A stretch of 64,000 bases of DNA. It comes from Psychrobacter aestuarii (GTDB lineage: Bacteria; Pseudomonadota; Gammaproteobacteria; Pseudomonadales; Moraxellaceae). How positions within the stretch are numbered: the first letter of the stretch is position 1; every line of letters starts with the position of its first letter. Made by a program: the position numbers and the translations under genes. Under the pieces are notes generated by a model. That model was not told the DNA's origin. It made no database searches and saw only the letters and a list, made by a program, of their open reading frames with translations. The stretch covers positions 372,001 through 436,000 of the forward strand of contig NZ_CAJGYT010000001.1 in the NCBI RefSeq assembly GCF_904846035.1, in the 5' to 3' direction. Shown one piece after another: positions 35,546-45,051 of the stretch.

Positions 35546-35705
35546 CAATCAGCAAATGCGCGCGCCTCATTTATGCAAGCGATGATGTTTAATTATTAAT
35601 GCACGCACGATTCACGAAGAGATACACAGGGTCTATTATGAATTTGCTAGACTAAATTTTGTGTCCCATCAAACAATAATACCATGACCCATCAAAGGAT
35701 TGACT

Positions 35706-37490
35706 ATGAGTACATACACTGCCCCACTTGCTGATATGCGTTTTATTTTAAATGACGTCTTTGATGCCCCACGCTTTTGGCAGTCGCAAGAGGCCTTGGC
35801 ACACGTAGACATGGACACGGTAGACATGATTTTAGAAGAGATGGCGAAGCTGTCTAAAAACGTGCTGCTGCCCATCAACCAAAGCGGTGATGAGGAAGGT
35901 GCGGTCTATCAGGGCGATGGGGTGGTCAGCACACCAAAAGGCTTTAAAGAAGCCTATCAAGCGTATGCCGAAGCGGGCTGGATTGGTCTGGGCGGCAACC
36001 CTGAATACGGCGGTCAAGGTATGCCCAAGATGGTGACCATGCTGACCGAAGAGATGCTGTTCACCACCAACCAATCGTTTGCACTCTACCCCAATCTCAC
36101 GGTCGGCGCGGCGTTGTGTCTGAACTCCGCCGCAAGTGAAGCACAAAAACAAAAATACCTTGAAAACATGTACGCGGGCATCTGGTCGGGGACGATGTGC
36201 TTGACCGAGCCGCACGCGGGTACTGACCTTGGTATTATCAAAACCAAAGCCGTGCCGAATGACGATGGCAGCTATCAGATTACGGGTACTAAGATTTTTA
36301 TCACAGGCGGCGAGCATGACTTGAGCGAAAACATCATTCATTTGGTGCTTGCCAAAACACCTAATGCCCCTGAAGGCTCAAAAGGCATCTCATTATTTAT
36401 TGTGCCAAAGTTTTTGGTCAATGACGACGGCTCACTGGGCGCGCGCAACCAGCTTGCCGCAGGTGCCATCGAGCACAAAATGGGCATCAAGGCCTCAGCA
36501 ACGTGTGTCATGAACTTTGATGGCGCGACAGGCTGGATGATTGGGGAAGAGAATACAGGGCTTGCCTCGATGTTTATTATGATGAACTACGAGCGCGTGA
36601 CCATGGGCTTGCAAGGGTTGGGCGGTACAGAGCTGGCTTACCAAAACGCAGCACGATATGCAGTGGAACGCGCACAAGGACGCAGTGACACCCAAATCCA
36701 AAGTCCCGAAGCGCCTGCTGACGCCATCATTCATCATGCCGATGTGCGCCGTATGCTGCTAAACGCCAAAGCGAACGCCGAGGCCTCACGCTGCTTTGCT
36801 ATGTATGTGGCCAAGCAACTGGACACCGAAAAATTCAGCGCTGATGCCGAGGCGGCGCAAACGGCGGCAACACGGGTTGCCCTGCTCACCCCCATTGCCA
36901 AAGCCTTTTTGACCGATAAGGCGCTTGAGGCCACGGTCGACTGTCAGCAGGTCTTTGGCGGGCATGGCTATATCCGCGAATGGGGCATGGAGCAAATCGT
37001 TCGTGACACCCGCATTGCGCAGATTTACGAGGGCGCAAACGGTATTCAGGCGCTCGATTTGCTCGGTCGTAAGGTGGTGCGCAATGAGGGCAAATACATG
37101 CTTGCCTTTGTTGAAGAGATACGTGACTATGTCGCCTCGATGCAAAGCACGCATGCGATTAAAGAGGCGACGTTACGCGCCGCAACGCGTATCGCTGAGC
37201 TGACACACACCGTGGTCGATAACAGCAAAGCCCAACCAAGCGATGTCAATGGCTGCGCGGTCGACTACATGCATGCGGCAGGCTATCTGTGCTATGCCTA
37301 TATGTTTGCCATGATGGTCGAGGCCGCGCATGACAAAACAGGGGACTTTTATACCCACAAAGCCAAACTCGCAGATTACTTTGTCGCCCGTATCTTGCCA
37401 CGTTTGGAGGCGCACGCAGCGATGGTCGAGGCAGGCAGCGCGGTGATTATGGACTTTGCTGTGCCTTATTTTGACGAGAGCGCTTTGTAG
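35706..37490 (+). CDS. Acyl-CoA dehydrogenase, 600-residue C-terminal-extended type (copy 2)
   Basis: Paralogue of the upstream dehydrogenase, 594 residues from the ATG at 35706 (MSTYTAPLADMRFILNDVFD), which lies 6 nt after AAGGA; a TTG at 35700 is less likely. It has MCLTEPHAGTDLGIIKTKAV, KIFITGGEHDLSENIIH, GGHGYIREWGMEQIVRDTRI and the probable catalytic Glu442 in YEGANGIQALDLLGRK. Differences near the active-site Glu (TTE versus ANG) and in the N-terminal quarter suggest a different acyl-chain preference. It has its own terminator upstream and downstream, so it can be regulated separately from copy 1. Confidence 0.92.
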   Translation: MSTYTAPLADMRFILNDVFDAPRFWQSQEALAHVDMDTVDMILEEMAKLSKNVLLPINQSGDEEGAVYQGDGVVSTPKGFKEAYQAYAEAGWIGLGGNPEYGGQGMPKMVTMLTEEMLFTTNQSFALYPNLTVGAALCLNSAASEAQKQKYLENMYAGIWSGTMCLTEPHAGTDLGIIKTKAVPNDDGSYQITGTKIFITGGEHDLSENIIHLVLAKTPNAPEGSKGISLFIVPKFLVNDDGSLGARNQLAAGAIEHKMGIKASATCVMNFDGATGWMIGEENTGLASMFIMMNYERVTMGLQGLGGTELAYQNAARYAVERAQGRSDTQIQSPEAPADAIIHHADVRRMLLNAKANAEASRCFAMYVAKQLDTEKFSADAEAAQTAATRVALLTPIAKAFLTDKALEATVDCQQVFGGHGYIREWGMEQIVRDTRIAQIYEGANGIQALDLLGRKVVRNEGKYMLAFVEEIRDYVASMQSTHAIKEATLRAATRIAELTHTVVDNSKAQPSDVNGCAVDYMHAAGYLCYAYMFAMMVEAAHDKTGDFYTHKAKLADYFVARILPRLEAHAAMVEAGSAVIMDFAVPYFDESAL

Positions 37491-37529
37491 TCCTTACCTT
37501 ATGCAGCACCCCAAACAGTTACTTAATCA

Positions 37530-37556
37530 GGGCAGTATAGCAACTGCCCTTTTTTT
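37530..37556 (+). terminator. Intrinsic terminator of acyl-CoA dehydrogenase 2
   Basis: GGGCAGT, a 6-nt loop, ACTGCCC and seven Ts lie 40 nt after the stop. Confidence 0.85.
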
Positions 37557-37643
37557 ATGGCACAGTAGCAGTCGCCCATCGGTGGTCCATGCCGCTAACA
37601 AAACGATGCAATATCTGAAGGCGGTTATGATTACAATACGCCA

Positions 37644-37684
37644 ATAACATGACCGTTATACGCCACATCGATGCGTCATGTTAT
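37644..37684. repeat. 10-bp inverted repeat upstream of the Gcr-family gene
   Basis: ATAACATGAC (37644-37653) and GTCATGTTAT (37675-37684) are perfect complements around a 21-nt spacer. The second arm ends 41 nt before the GTG start. There is no clean T-run, so a terminator is unlikely; an operator or leader structure is possible. Confidence 0.55.
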
Positions 37685-37725
37685 GATTTTCGCTTTTGTC
37701 TTACTAGAATAATAAAGGGTACGCT

Positions 37726-40122
37726 GTGTCAGATATAAAACGCATTTTGCAGCAGATTACTGCGTTGAGTGAGGTGCCCGAGGCCTCGGTACTGAAGCTT
37801 TTGATTGATGCGCTACGCGCAACCGAAAAAGAGCCTGCACTTGCCAACCAGAACATTCAACAGCTGATTGATGTACTGCGCCAGCACCCTGAATATGCGC
37901 GCGGGCTGTCGAGTTTTGTCTTAACCTTAATCATCCAATACCGCCAGATTAACCTGTATACCGATACAGGCATCATGTCTGACCAAGGCTTTTTTAGCAG
38001 TCTGCGCCGCTTGGTGGGACATCGGTTTTTGCCGTTATTGCCACAAGATGACTCGGTGGTTGAGCTGATTGGTTATCTGTTTCCTGACCGTCAAGACGAG
38101 CGCTGGCTCGCGAATATCGACAGTCAAAAGTGGGATGCACTGGTGGAGCTGTTACAGGTCGATGAGGCGCACTTGCATTTGGTCGCCACGGTCAAAAACA
38201 GCATTCTAAACGCCATTGTGATTTTGTCTTATCGTATCAGCGGTGTGGGACTGCATCCTGATTTGATGGAAGCCTACCCGCAGATTCTCAACTACTCCGC
38301 TGCCTTTGTCGCGCAAAACCAAGAAGCGGTCTTGTTCGTCAATCAGTATCGCCAAGCGCACGAGCTGGACACCTTGACCGACATTACCCCCGCGCAAGCG
38401 GTCGACCCTGCGCCCTTGTTTGTCATGCTTGAGCAGTGCGAGGACATCGTCGCCACAGTACGCAAACGCATTTATAAGACGGGCATTTCGATTCGCTTGA
38501 CCAATATGATGCTGCGCCTTGACCAGAGTTTGCGCCGTATGCGCGTGCTGACCGAGCTGGTCGCCGATACAGGCGATAGGCGCGACAAAGCCTTGATTGA
38601 GCTGATTCAGACGCTGATTTTGACCGCCAACAGGCGCTATAGTATTGGCTATTTGATTGATAACAACACCAAGCTACTCTCACGCAAAGTCACCGAAAAC
38701 GCCAGCCGCGTGGGCGAGCACTACATCAGTACCGACAGACGCGGCTACCAAAAGATGTTTAAAAAGGCATCGATTGGTGGCTTTTTCATTGCCTTTATGG
38801 CGACCACCAAGATTTTGTCTTACGAGCTGGCACTCGCGCCGATGGGTCGGGCGTTTATTAACAGTATGATTTATGGCTGCGGCTTTGTGTTTATTCACAT
38901 CGTTCATGGCACGGTCGCGACCAAGCAGCCTGCGATGACTGCCGCTGCGATTGCCTCGACCATCTCAGAAGGCTCAGGCAAAAAGTCGCATCAGCTGACC
39001 AAACTCTCTGAGCTGGTGGTGGATATTTTGCGCACGCAGTTCGTCGCGATTATGGGTAATATCATGCTGGCGATGCCTGTGGCGCTGCTGATTTCGCTTG
39101 CGTGGTTTCAATATACGGGCGCACCGATGATTGATGCTGATAAAGCAACGCATCTGTTGCACGACCTTGACCCGTTCCACTCGCTCGCCTTGCCGCACGC
39201 GGCAATCGCTGGGGTGTATCTGTTCTTATCTGGTCTGATTGCAGGCTACTACGACAACCTTGCGGTGTATAACAAGATTGGCGAGCGTATCCGCCGACAC
39301 AGATTTTTGCAGCGCATCATGCCTGCCTCTTGGCTGTCGCGCTTCGGCGGCTTTATCGAGGCGAACCTCGGCGCGATTATGGGTAACTTCTTATTCGGTG
39401 TGTTCCTTGGCAGTACCGCGACCATCGGTTATTTGTTCGGCTTACCGATTGATATCCGTCACATTGCCTTTGCTTCAGCCAACTTTGCCCACGGTTTATT
39501 CAACCTGCCCGCCGATGAAATCAGCTGGTCATTGATTTTGCTGTCTTTATTGGGGGTACTGCTGATTGGTGCGGTCAACTTGATGGTCAGCTTTAGCCTA
39601 GCGCTGTTTGTCGCACTGCGCTCTAAAGAAGTGCGCTTCTTTGAATGGGGGCGTTTGACGCGCTTGATTTTGGGTCACCTTGCCAGCCACCCCTCTGACT
39701 TTTTTTGGCCGCGTCCAAAACCGATGACGTACGCGCGTATTGACAGTCAAGGTCATATGATTTTTGATGACAACAGCGCACAAAAAGGCAATCAGCCTTT
39801 GCCCAACAAATACGTGGTCAGACGCTTGTCTGACGTGAAAGTGCTGCCAAAATCCATGCAAGCGGGCGAGCGCGTCAAAAACCCCGATACGCCCGTACAC
39901 CATACCGCCAATAAGGCAGCAGAAAACGCGGACAAAGTGGTGGAGCTGGACGACGGCTTGTCCAATGATGTGATTGACGATATGCCGCCAGGCGATGACA
40001 TTCGCTACGATAAAGCGACCAAAACGTTGGGCGCGCACGAGACCGAATCGACGGACAAAGCAGAAACAGAAGACAAAAATCATCTGCCAAAACCGAAAAA
40101 GCCACCCAACCTGCCGCATTAA
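37726..40122 (+). CDS. Gcr-family 'site-specific recombinase' membrane protein
   Basis: A 798-residue protein of the family named after the gonococcal Gcr recombinase (SpecificRecomb). It starts at GTG (MSDIKRILQQITAL), with AAAGGG 6 nt upstream. The N-terminal 340 residues are helical and soluble-looking. From about 345 to 660 there are at least six hydrophobic segments, for example GGFFIAFMATT, IMGNIMLAMPVALLISLAW, AAIAGVYLFLSGLIAGYY, AIMGNFLFGVFLGSTATIGY and LILLSLLGVLLIGAVNLMV. The last 130 residues are polar. No recombinase catalytic motif (Tyr- or Ser-type) is visible, so the family name should not be read as function. It is transcribed alone, convergent with apaH. Confidence 0.82.
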   Translation: MSDIKRILQQITALSEVPEASVLKLLIDALRATEKEPALANQNIQQLIDVLRQHPEYARGLSSFVLTLIIQYRQINLYTDTGIMSDQGFFSSLRRLVGHRFLPLLPQDDSVVELIGYLFPDRQDERWLANIDSQKWDALVELLQVDEAHLHLVATVKNSILNAIVILSYRISGVGLHPDLMEAYPQILNYSAAFVAQNQEAVLFVNQYRQAHELDTLTDITPAQAVDPAPLFVMLEQCEDIVATVRKRIYKTGISIRLTNMMLRLDQSLRRMRVLTELVADTGDRRDKALIELIQTLILTANRRYSIGYLIDNNTKLLSRKVTENASRVGEHYISTDRRGYQKMFKKASIGGFFIAFMATTKILSYELALAPMGRAFINSMIYGCGFVFIHIVHGTVATKQPAMTAAAIASTISEGSGKKSHQLTKLSELVVDILRTQFVAIMGNIMLAMPVALLISLAWFQYTGAPMIDADKATHLLHDLDPFHSLALPHAAIAGVYLFLSGLIAGYYDNLAVYNKIGERIRRHRFLQRIMPASWLSRFGGFIEANLGAIMGNFLFGVFLGSTATIGYLFGLPIDIRHIAFASANFAHGLFNLPADEISWSLILLSLLGVLLIGAVNLMVSFSLALFVALRSKEVRFFEWGRLTRLILGHLASHPSDFFWPRPKPMTYARIDSQGHMIFDDNSAQKGNQPLPNKYVVRRLSDVKVLPKSMQAGERVKNPDTPVHHTANKAAENADKVVELDDGLSNDVIDDMPPGDDIRYDKATKTLGAHETESTDKAETEDKNHLPKPKKPPNLPH

Positions 40123-40146
40123 TCTGATGCTACACAAAAGCGGTCA

Positions 40147-40195
40147 TTAAAAAAGCCGATTTGCCCTACTGTTTATAGGACAAATCGGCTTTTTG
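40147..40195. terminator. Bidirectional terminator between the Gcr-family gene and apaH
   Basis: AAAAAAGCCGATTTG and CAAATCGGCTTTTT pair around an inner loop that itself contains CCTA/TAGG. It lies between convergent genes. Confidence 0.85.
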
Positions 40196-40241
40196 TATTC
40201 ATAATGCTGTTAACAACTAAAACAACTAAGCTACGAATAAA

Positions 40242-41084
40242 TTACGCTTCAGCCGCCTCACAGCTTGTCGATGAGGTAAACACCTGACTGTCGCCCAAAC
40301 GATAGGCGAGTAAGTGATTGCCCCACACACAGCCACCATCGAGCGCACGCGCGTGCGGCAGGTCAATCTTGGCTTCGAGCGCTGCCCAATGACCAAACAG
40401 GATTTTGCGCGCGCGGGGCACTTGCCAAGAGAACCACGGGGCAAAGTCGGTCGGCATCTCATCGGTTAAGCTGGCACTAAAGCTGAACTCCAACAGCCCG
40501 TCGGCACGGCACAAGCGCATACGCGTAAAATAATTGGCAATCGCACGAATGCGGGCAAAGCCGTGCATGTCTTTGTGCCAGACGTCTGCCTGCTTGCGGT
40601 ATAGATGCGGCAACATACGGTCAAGCTGCGGCAGACTGCTTTGTAATTGACGCTCAAGCTCGCGCGCGTAGCCTTCTGCCTCATCAATCTGCCAATGCGG
40701 CGGAATCCCTGCATGCACAAGCACACTGCGCGTGTCAGGATAGCTCAAAATCGGCTGATGACGCAGCCACTCGAGCAGCTCATCGCAATCAGGCGCGGCA
40801 AAAATGGGCGCGGTTTTGTCTTTCTTTTTGAGTTTCGCCGCACCGCGCCACACCGCAATCAGGTTTAAATCATGATTGCCCAGCACAGTCGCCGCAGCGC
40901 CTTGCTCGCACAACGACTTGACCATACGTAACGTGCTTAGCGAATCCTCGCCACGCGCGACCAAATCCCCTGCAAACCACAATTTGTCTTGACTGGCATC
41001 AAAATCAATCACCTCTAACAATGCTTGAAAGGCCGCATAACAGCCTTGCAGGTCGCCAATCACATACTGGTGCCGAAAACTCAT
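40242..41084 (-). CDS. apaH: Symmetrical bis(5'-nucleosyl)-tetraphosphatase ApaH
   Basis: Hydrolyses Ap4A to two ADP; in E. coli it also removes Np4 caps from RNA. It is a metallophosphatase with GDLQGC at 10-15, GDLVARGEDSL at 39-49, GNHD at 69-72 and LVHAGIPPHW farther on. The 280-residue length is normal. It is the last gene of pdxA-rsmA-apaH on the minus strand, 44 nt after the rsmA stop. apaG, found between rsmA and apaH in E. coli, is absent. Confidence 0.96.
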   Translation of the reverse strand: MSFRHQYVIGDLQGCYAAFQALLEVIDFDASQDKLWFAGDLVARGEDSLSTLRMVKSLCEQGAAATVLGNHDLNLIAVWRGAAKLKKKDKTAPIFAAPDCDELLEWLRHQPILSYPDTRSVLVHAGIPPHWQIDEAEGYARELERQLQSSLPQLDRMLPHLYRKQADVWHKDMHGFARIRAIANYFTRMRLCRADGLLEFSFSASLTDEMPTDFAPWFSWQVPRARKILFGHWAALEAKIDLPHARALDGGCVWGNHLLAYRLGDSQVFTSSTSCEAAEA

Positions 41085-41128
41085 AATCCCTCAATCATCA
41101 CAATAGCTTGTCTTACTCGTATCTGGCA

Positions 41129-42007
41129 TTACGCCTCATCATCGCCTGCAACCATTGGCTTGCTGTGGTTGCTCAGCGCCACAAAATCGGCGACGCTTAA
41201 GGTCTCAGGACGCGCCTGCGGATTGATACCACAGGCGTCAAAGTCGCTCTCAGCCAAAGTTGGTAGCAGGGTCGACTGTTTAAAAATCGCGCGCAAGGTC
41301 TTGCGGCGATGGTTAAAGGTCTCACGTACCACGATAGCAAAATAATCTTCATCTTCTGCCACAATGGGCTTGGTGGTGTGCGGGGTCAAGCGAAAGACCG
41401 CGCTCGTCACTTTGGGCGGCGGATTGAACGCGCCTTTAGGGACAGTCAACAGATAATCGGTGTCGCAGTAATACTGCATAATGACCGAGAGGCGACCATA
41501 AGTCTTGCTGCCCACATTGGCGGTGATGCGCTCAACCACTTCTTTTTGTAGCATAAAGTGCATGTCTTGAATGACATCGGCAAAGCTGAGCAAGTGAAAC
41601 AAAATCGGCGTTGAGATGTTGTAAGGCAGATTGCCGACCACGCGCAGCTTGCCACGCGCTTCGCTATACAGCTCACGGTAATCGACATGCATGGCATTGT
41701 CTTTAATAATGGTAAAGCTGTCGTGACTGTTCGCGCCGATGCGGATACGCAAGCTGTCGGCAAGGTCACGGTCAAGCTCGACCACCGTCATCGCGTCCAC
41801 TTCTGCAAGTAGCGGCTCGGTCAATGCGCCCATACCGGGACCAATCTCGACCAAATTGTCATCGCGGTTGAGATGAATGCTGTCCACAATCTGACGAATG
41901 ATGCTGCTGTCGTGCAAGAAGTTTTGCCCAAAGCGCTTTCGGGGTTGGTGTTTGGCAGCGCGTAGGCTGGCACTGATGGACTTGGCGTCAAACGAGTTTG
42001 TGGACAT
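41129..42007 (-). CDS. rsmA: 16S rRNA dimethyladenosine methyltransferase RsmA (KsgA)
   Basis: Dimethylates A1518 and A1519 in 16S rRNA late in 30S assembly. The SAM site is [12 protein letters not shown] at 53-64, the adenine-binding NLPY is at 126-129, and [11 protein letters not shown] opens the domain. I chose the ATG at 42007 ([20 protein letters not shown]), giving 292 residues; the frame extends to a TTG at 42040 with a Phe/Ile-rich start that looks unlikely. It lies between pdxA (151 nt upstream) and apaH, as in many gammaproteobacteria. Confidence 0.96.
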   Translation of the reverse strand: MSTNSFDAKSISASLRAAKHQPRKRFGQNFLHDSSIIRQIVDSIHLNRDDNLVEIGPGMGALTEPLLAEVDAMTVVELDRDLADSLRIRIGANSHDSFTIIKDNAMHVDYRELYSEARGKLRVVGNLPYNISTPILFHLLSFADVIQDMHFMLQKEVVERITANVGSKTYGRLSVIMQYYCDTDYLLTVPKGAFNPPPKVTSAVFRLTPHTTKPIVAEDEDYFAIVVRETFNHRRKTLRAIFKQSTLLPTLAESDFDACGINPQARPETLSVADFVALSNHSKPMVAGDDEA

Positions 42008-42158
42008 AAACGAATCTTCATCAATAAAAATAACAATCAAGGGCTGCCAATATCGTATCTGGCATGGCTGGTGCGCGATTATAACACAGCTGGACGATGA
42101 CGGATAAATCCTAAACGTCCATAGCCGCTGTGCTTATCTTATCTCACGCTGTGCTCAG

Positions 42159-43238
42159 CTATGCCACAGGACGCGCCTGCATCGCCATGTCGTGCGCCAT
42201 CAGCACCGCTTGGTACAGACTGCTGGCGCTGGCAGCACCATGACCTGCCAAGTCCAGCGCCGTGCCGTGGTCGACTGAGGTGCGGATATAGGGCAGCCCT
42301 AGCGTTAAATTGACCGTATCACCAAAGCCGTGTGACTTGAGCACAGGCAAGCCTTGGTCGTGATACATGGCAATCACCGCATCACAATGCGCCAGATGGC
42401 GTTTGGTAAATAAAGTATCGGCTGGCATGGCAAGCGAGATATCAACGCCCATATCAATAAAGCGCTGCAACACAGGATTAATCACGCGAATCTCTTCGTC
42501 TCCCAAGTGCCCGCCCTCGCCTGCGTGCGGGTTGAGTCCGCACACCAAAATGCGCGGATTGGCGACACCGAATTTTTGCTGCAAGTCTTGTAGCACAATC
42601 TCAACCGTACGCTCGACATTCTCCGTGGTGATGGCGGCAGGCACGTCTTTTAATGGCAAATGCGTGGTCACTAGTGCCACTTTCATGGCAGGATTGGCAA
42701 GCATCATCACCACCTTGTCACAGCCACTTTGCTGCATAAAAAATTCGGTATGCCCGCTGAACATCGAGCCGTCGAGCAAGCGCAGCCCTGCGTCAATCAG
42801 CGCTGATTTTTGTAGTGGACCCGTCACTATCGCCGCTACCCGCTTGGTCATCGCCAACTGATGCGCCAGCTCAAGCTGGGTGAGCACCATGGCGGCATTA
42901 TTGACATCAATCTGTCCTGGCACCACAGGCGCCGCGCACGGTACGTTAATCACCACAAACTCGTCATCCGCCTCGTGGTTTAATGTCCCTGCGTCGATGT
43001 CTTCTAGGTTAATGGTCGGGCGTAAAGTAGGCGTCATGACCTGCCATTTGAGCCCATGCGCAAGCGACCCATTTGCCAGTAGCTCGTCGGCACGCTGTTT
43101 TATCATCTGCGCATCTGCCAACACCCAAATCGGACGACCCAGCGCCCGCAGCTCGCCAGTCTGCGCCAGCATGAGGACGATATCCATACCGATACCCGCA
43201 GGCTCGCCTGTGGTGATGACCAGTGGTTGTTTTTGCAT
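42159..43238 (-). CDS. pdxA: 4-hydroxythreonine-4-phosphate dehydrogenase PdxA
   Basis: NAD-dependent enzyme of the DXP-dependent pyridoxal phosphate pathway, in which SerC (also in this window) acts one step earlier. Divalent-metal histidines are in SGHTEFF, TTHLPLK and MYHDQGLPVLK. The start ITTGEPAGIGMDIVL and GLNPHAGEGGHLGDEE are typical. It is 359 residues, about 30 longer than E. coli PdxA because of an insertion near 60-90. GGAGGAA stands 6 nt before the ATG. It is the first gene of pdxA-rsmA-apaH; surA, often upstream, is not here. Confidence 0.96.
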   Translation of the reverse strand: MQKQPLVITTGEPAGIGMDIVLMLAQTGELRALGRPIWVLADAQMIKQRADELLANGSLAHGLKWQVMTPTLRPTINLEDIDAGTLNHEADDEFVVINVPCAAPVVPGQIDVNNAAMVLTQLELAHQLAMTKRVAAIVTGPLQKSALIDAGLRLLDGSMFSGHTEFFMQQSGCDKVVMMLANPAMKVALVTTHLPLKDVPAAITTENVERTVEIVLQDLQQKFGVANPRILVCGLNPHAGEGGHLGDEEIRVINPVLQRFIDMGVDISLAMPADTLFTKRHLAHCDAVIAMYHDQGLPVLKSHGFGDTVNLTLGLPYIRTSVDHGTALDLAGHGAASASSLYQAVLMAHDMAMQARPVA

Positions 43239-43578
43239 ACGTATTCCTCCAATCGTGTTTTTTTATTATTATGATGATTCTACACATAAAAAAACGCACG
43301 GTTAGTCCTTGCCAATCGCGGTAGGTGTCTATGGTTGATGTGGTATTCCTGCATGGGCAGTATCAGTACACCCAAAAACCCGATGGCAAAAAACGGCGCA
43401 TCAAGGGCATAATGTGATAGAATCTCGCTCTTGATTGTAGCATCAAAACATCCATATTCTGCGCGTATTTTGGTACGCGCATTGTTGTCCATGCTCAGGC
43501 GTCACAAACGCGCGCCTGAGCATGACAGCACTCATCTACCGCGTATTTTATTCACTGACACTGACTTTTTAGGCACTC
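43239..43578. promoter_or_regulatory. Divergent pdxA/dnaB region with 12-bp hairpin
   Basis: The gap holds a striking inverted repeat: CATGCTCAGGCG at 43490-43501 and CGCCTGAGCATG at 43513-43524, perfect over 12 bp with an 11-nt loop. No T-run follows on either strand, so it is not a standard terminator. It ends 54 nt before the dnaB start, so it lies in the dnaB leader or is an operator. The remaining sequence shows no ORF with a ribosome site. Confidence 0.55.
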
Positions 43579-44982
43579 ATGGCAGATACCAGCAAAACTG
43601 ACGACCTACTCAACCAGCAGCCCCCGCACAATATCGAGATTGAAAAGGCGCTCTTGGCATCCTTGATGAGTATTGAAGAGGCGTACGACAAGATTGCCGA
43701 TATCGTCACCAAAGACGACTTTTATGCAGGACGACATCAGCATATTTTTGATGCCATCGCACATTTGGCAGCGGTCAACGAGCCTTATGATACGGTAATG
43801 GTACACGACTGGCTGGAGGCGCAAAAGCTGCTCAAAAGCGCAGGCGGTGACGGCTATCTGGCGGACGTGCTGAGCCAAAGCCCCGCAACTTTGTTTAACT
43901 TGACCGCCTACGCCCAGCGTGTGCGTGAGCTGTCCACTTTGCGCCAGCTGATTACGGCGGGCAACGACATGCTGAGCTTGGCATACAATCCCAAAGACCA
44001 AAGCGTCAGTGATATCTTAGACCGCGTGGAAGCCACCGTATTTAGCATCAATGAGCAGCACAACAAGCGCGCCGAGCAGCGCGGTCCTGTAGGCATTACC
44101 TCAGTGCTGACCAATGTCGTTGACCAGATTCAGGCGCTAAAATCCAACCCCGATGGCATGATTGGCTTGCAAACGCCGTTTACGGAGCTCAATAATAAAA
44201 CCCAAGGCTTGCAGTCGGGCGATTTGATTATCGTTGCGGCGCGTCCATCGATGGGTAAAACCACCTTTGCCATGAACTTAGCAGAGGGCGTCTTGTTCAA
44301 TGCTGACTTGCCTGTCGTGGTGTTTTCGATGGAGATGCCCGCTGAGTCTATCGTGATGCGTCTGCTGTCCTCTTGGGGCGCGATTAATCAGACGCACCTG
44401 CGCTCAGGGCAGATGAATGAAGACGAATGGGCAAAAATGATGAACGCCATTCAGCACTTGCAGTCCAAGCACTTATACATTGATGACAGCACCGCGCTGC
44501 CGCCCTCAGAGCTGCGCTCACGCTGTCGCCGTATCGCCAAAAACCATGATGGACGCCTCGGCGCTATCGTCGTCGATTACTTGCAGCTGATGAAAGTGCC
44601 CAGCCTCGATGGCAACCGTGTGGGCGAAATCTCAGAAATCTCGCGCAGTCTAAAAGCGCTGGCGCGTGAGCTAAACTGTCCTGTAATTGCGCTCTCGCAG
44701 CTGAACCGCAGTCTTGAAAACCGCCCCAACAAGCGTCCCATCATGTCGGATTTGCGTGAATCGGGCGCGATTGAGCAGGATGCTGACTTAATCATGTTTA
44801 TTTATCGTGATGAGGTCTATAATGAAAATTCTGATGTCAAAGGGGTTGCTGAGATTATCATCGGCAAACAGCGTAACGGCCCTATCGGTACAGTACGTCT
44901 CGCCTTTGAAGGTCAGTTCACCCGCTTTTCTAACTTAACGCCTGAGTATTACCAAAACGCCAACTTTGATGACGACGAATAA
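43579..44982 (+). CDS. dnaB: Replicative DNA helicase DnaB
   Basis: Hexameric helicase that unwinds DNA at the replication fork and recruits primase. The 467 residues include the N-terminal helical domain (PPHNIEIEKALLASLM, about 13-115) and a RecA-type domain with Walker A ARPSMGKTTFAMNLA, Walker B VVDYLQLM, ALSQLNRSLENR and SDLRESGAIEQDADLI. There is no intein. alr follows on the same strand after 69 nt, an order seen in other gammaproteobacteria. The upstream leader contains a perfect 12-bp hairpin. Confidence 0.98.
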   Translation: MADTSKTDDLLNQQPPHNIEIEKALLASLMSIEEAYDKIADIVTKDDFYAGRHQHIFDAIAHLAAVNEPYDTVMVHDWLEAQKLLKSAGGDGYLADVLSQSPATLFNLTAYAQRVRELSTLRQLITAGNDMLSLAYNPKDQSVSDILDRVEATVFSINEQHNKRAEQRGPVGITSVLTNVVDQIQALKSNPDGMIGLQTPFTELNNKTQGLQSGDLIIVAARPSMGKTTFAMNLAEGVLFNADLPVVVFSMEMPAESIVMRLLSSWGAINQTHLRSGQMNEDEWAKMMNAIQHLQSKHLYIDDSTALPPSELRSRCRRIAKNHDGRLGAIVVDYLQLMKVPSLDGNRVGEISEISRSLKALARELNCPVIALSQLNRSLENRPNKRPIMSDLRESGAIEQDADLIMFIYRDEVYNENSDVKGVAEIIIGKQRNGPIGTVRLAFEGQFTRFSNLTPEYYQNANFDDDE

Positions 44983-45051
44983 GCCCTAGCGGCTCACGTA
45001 TCGTATTCTGGCACGCTTTGGCGATATCAGCCAGATGACAGGACATCATAT

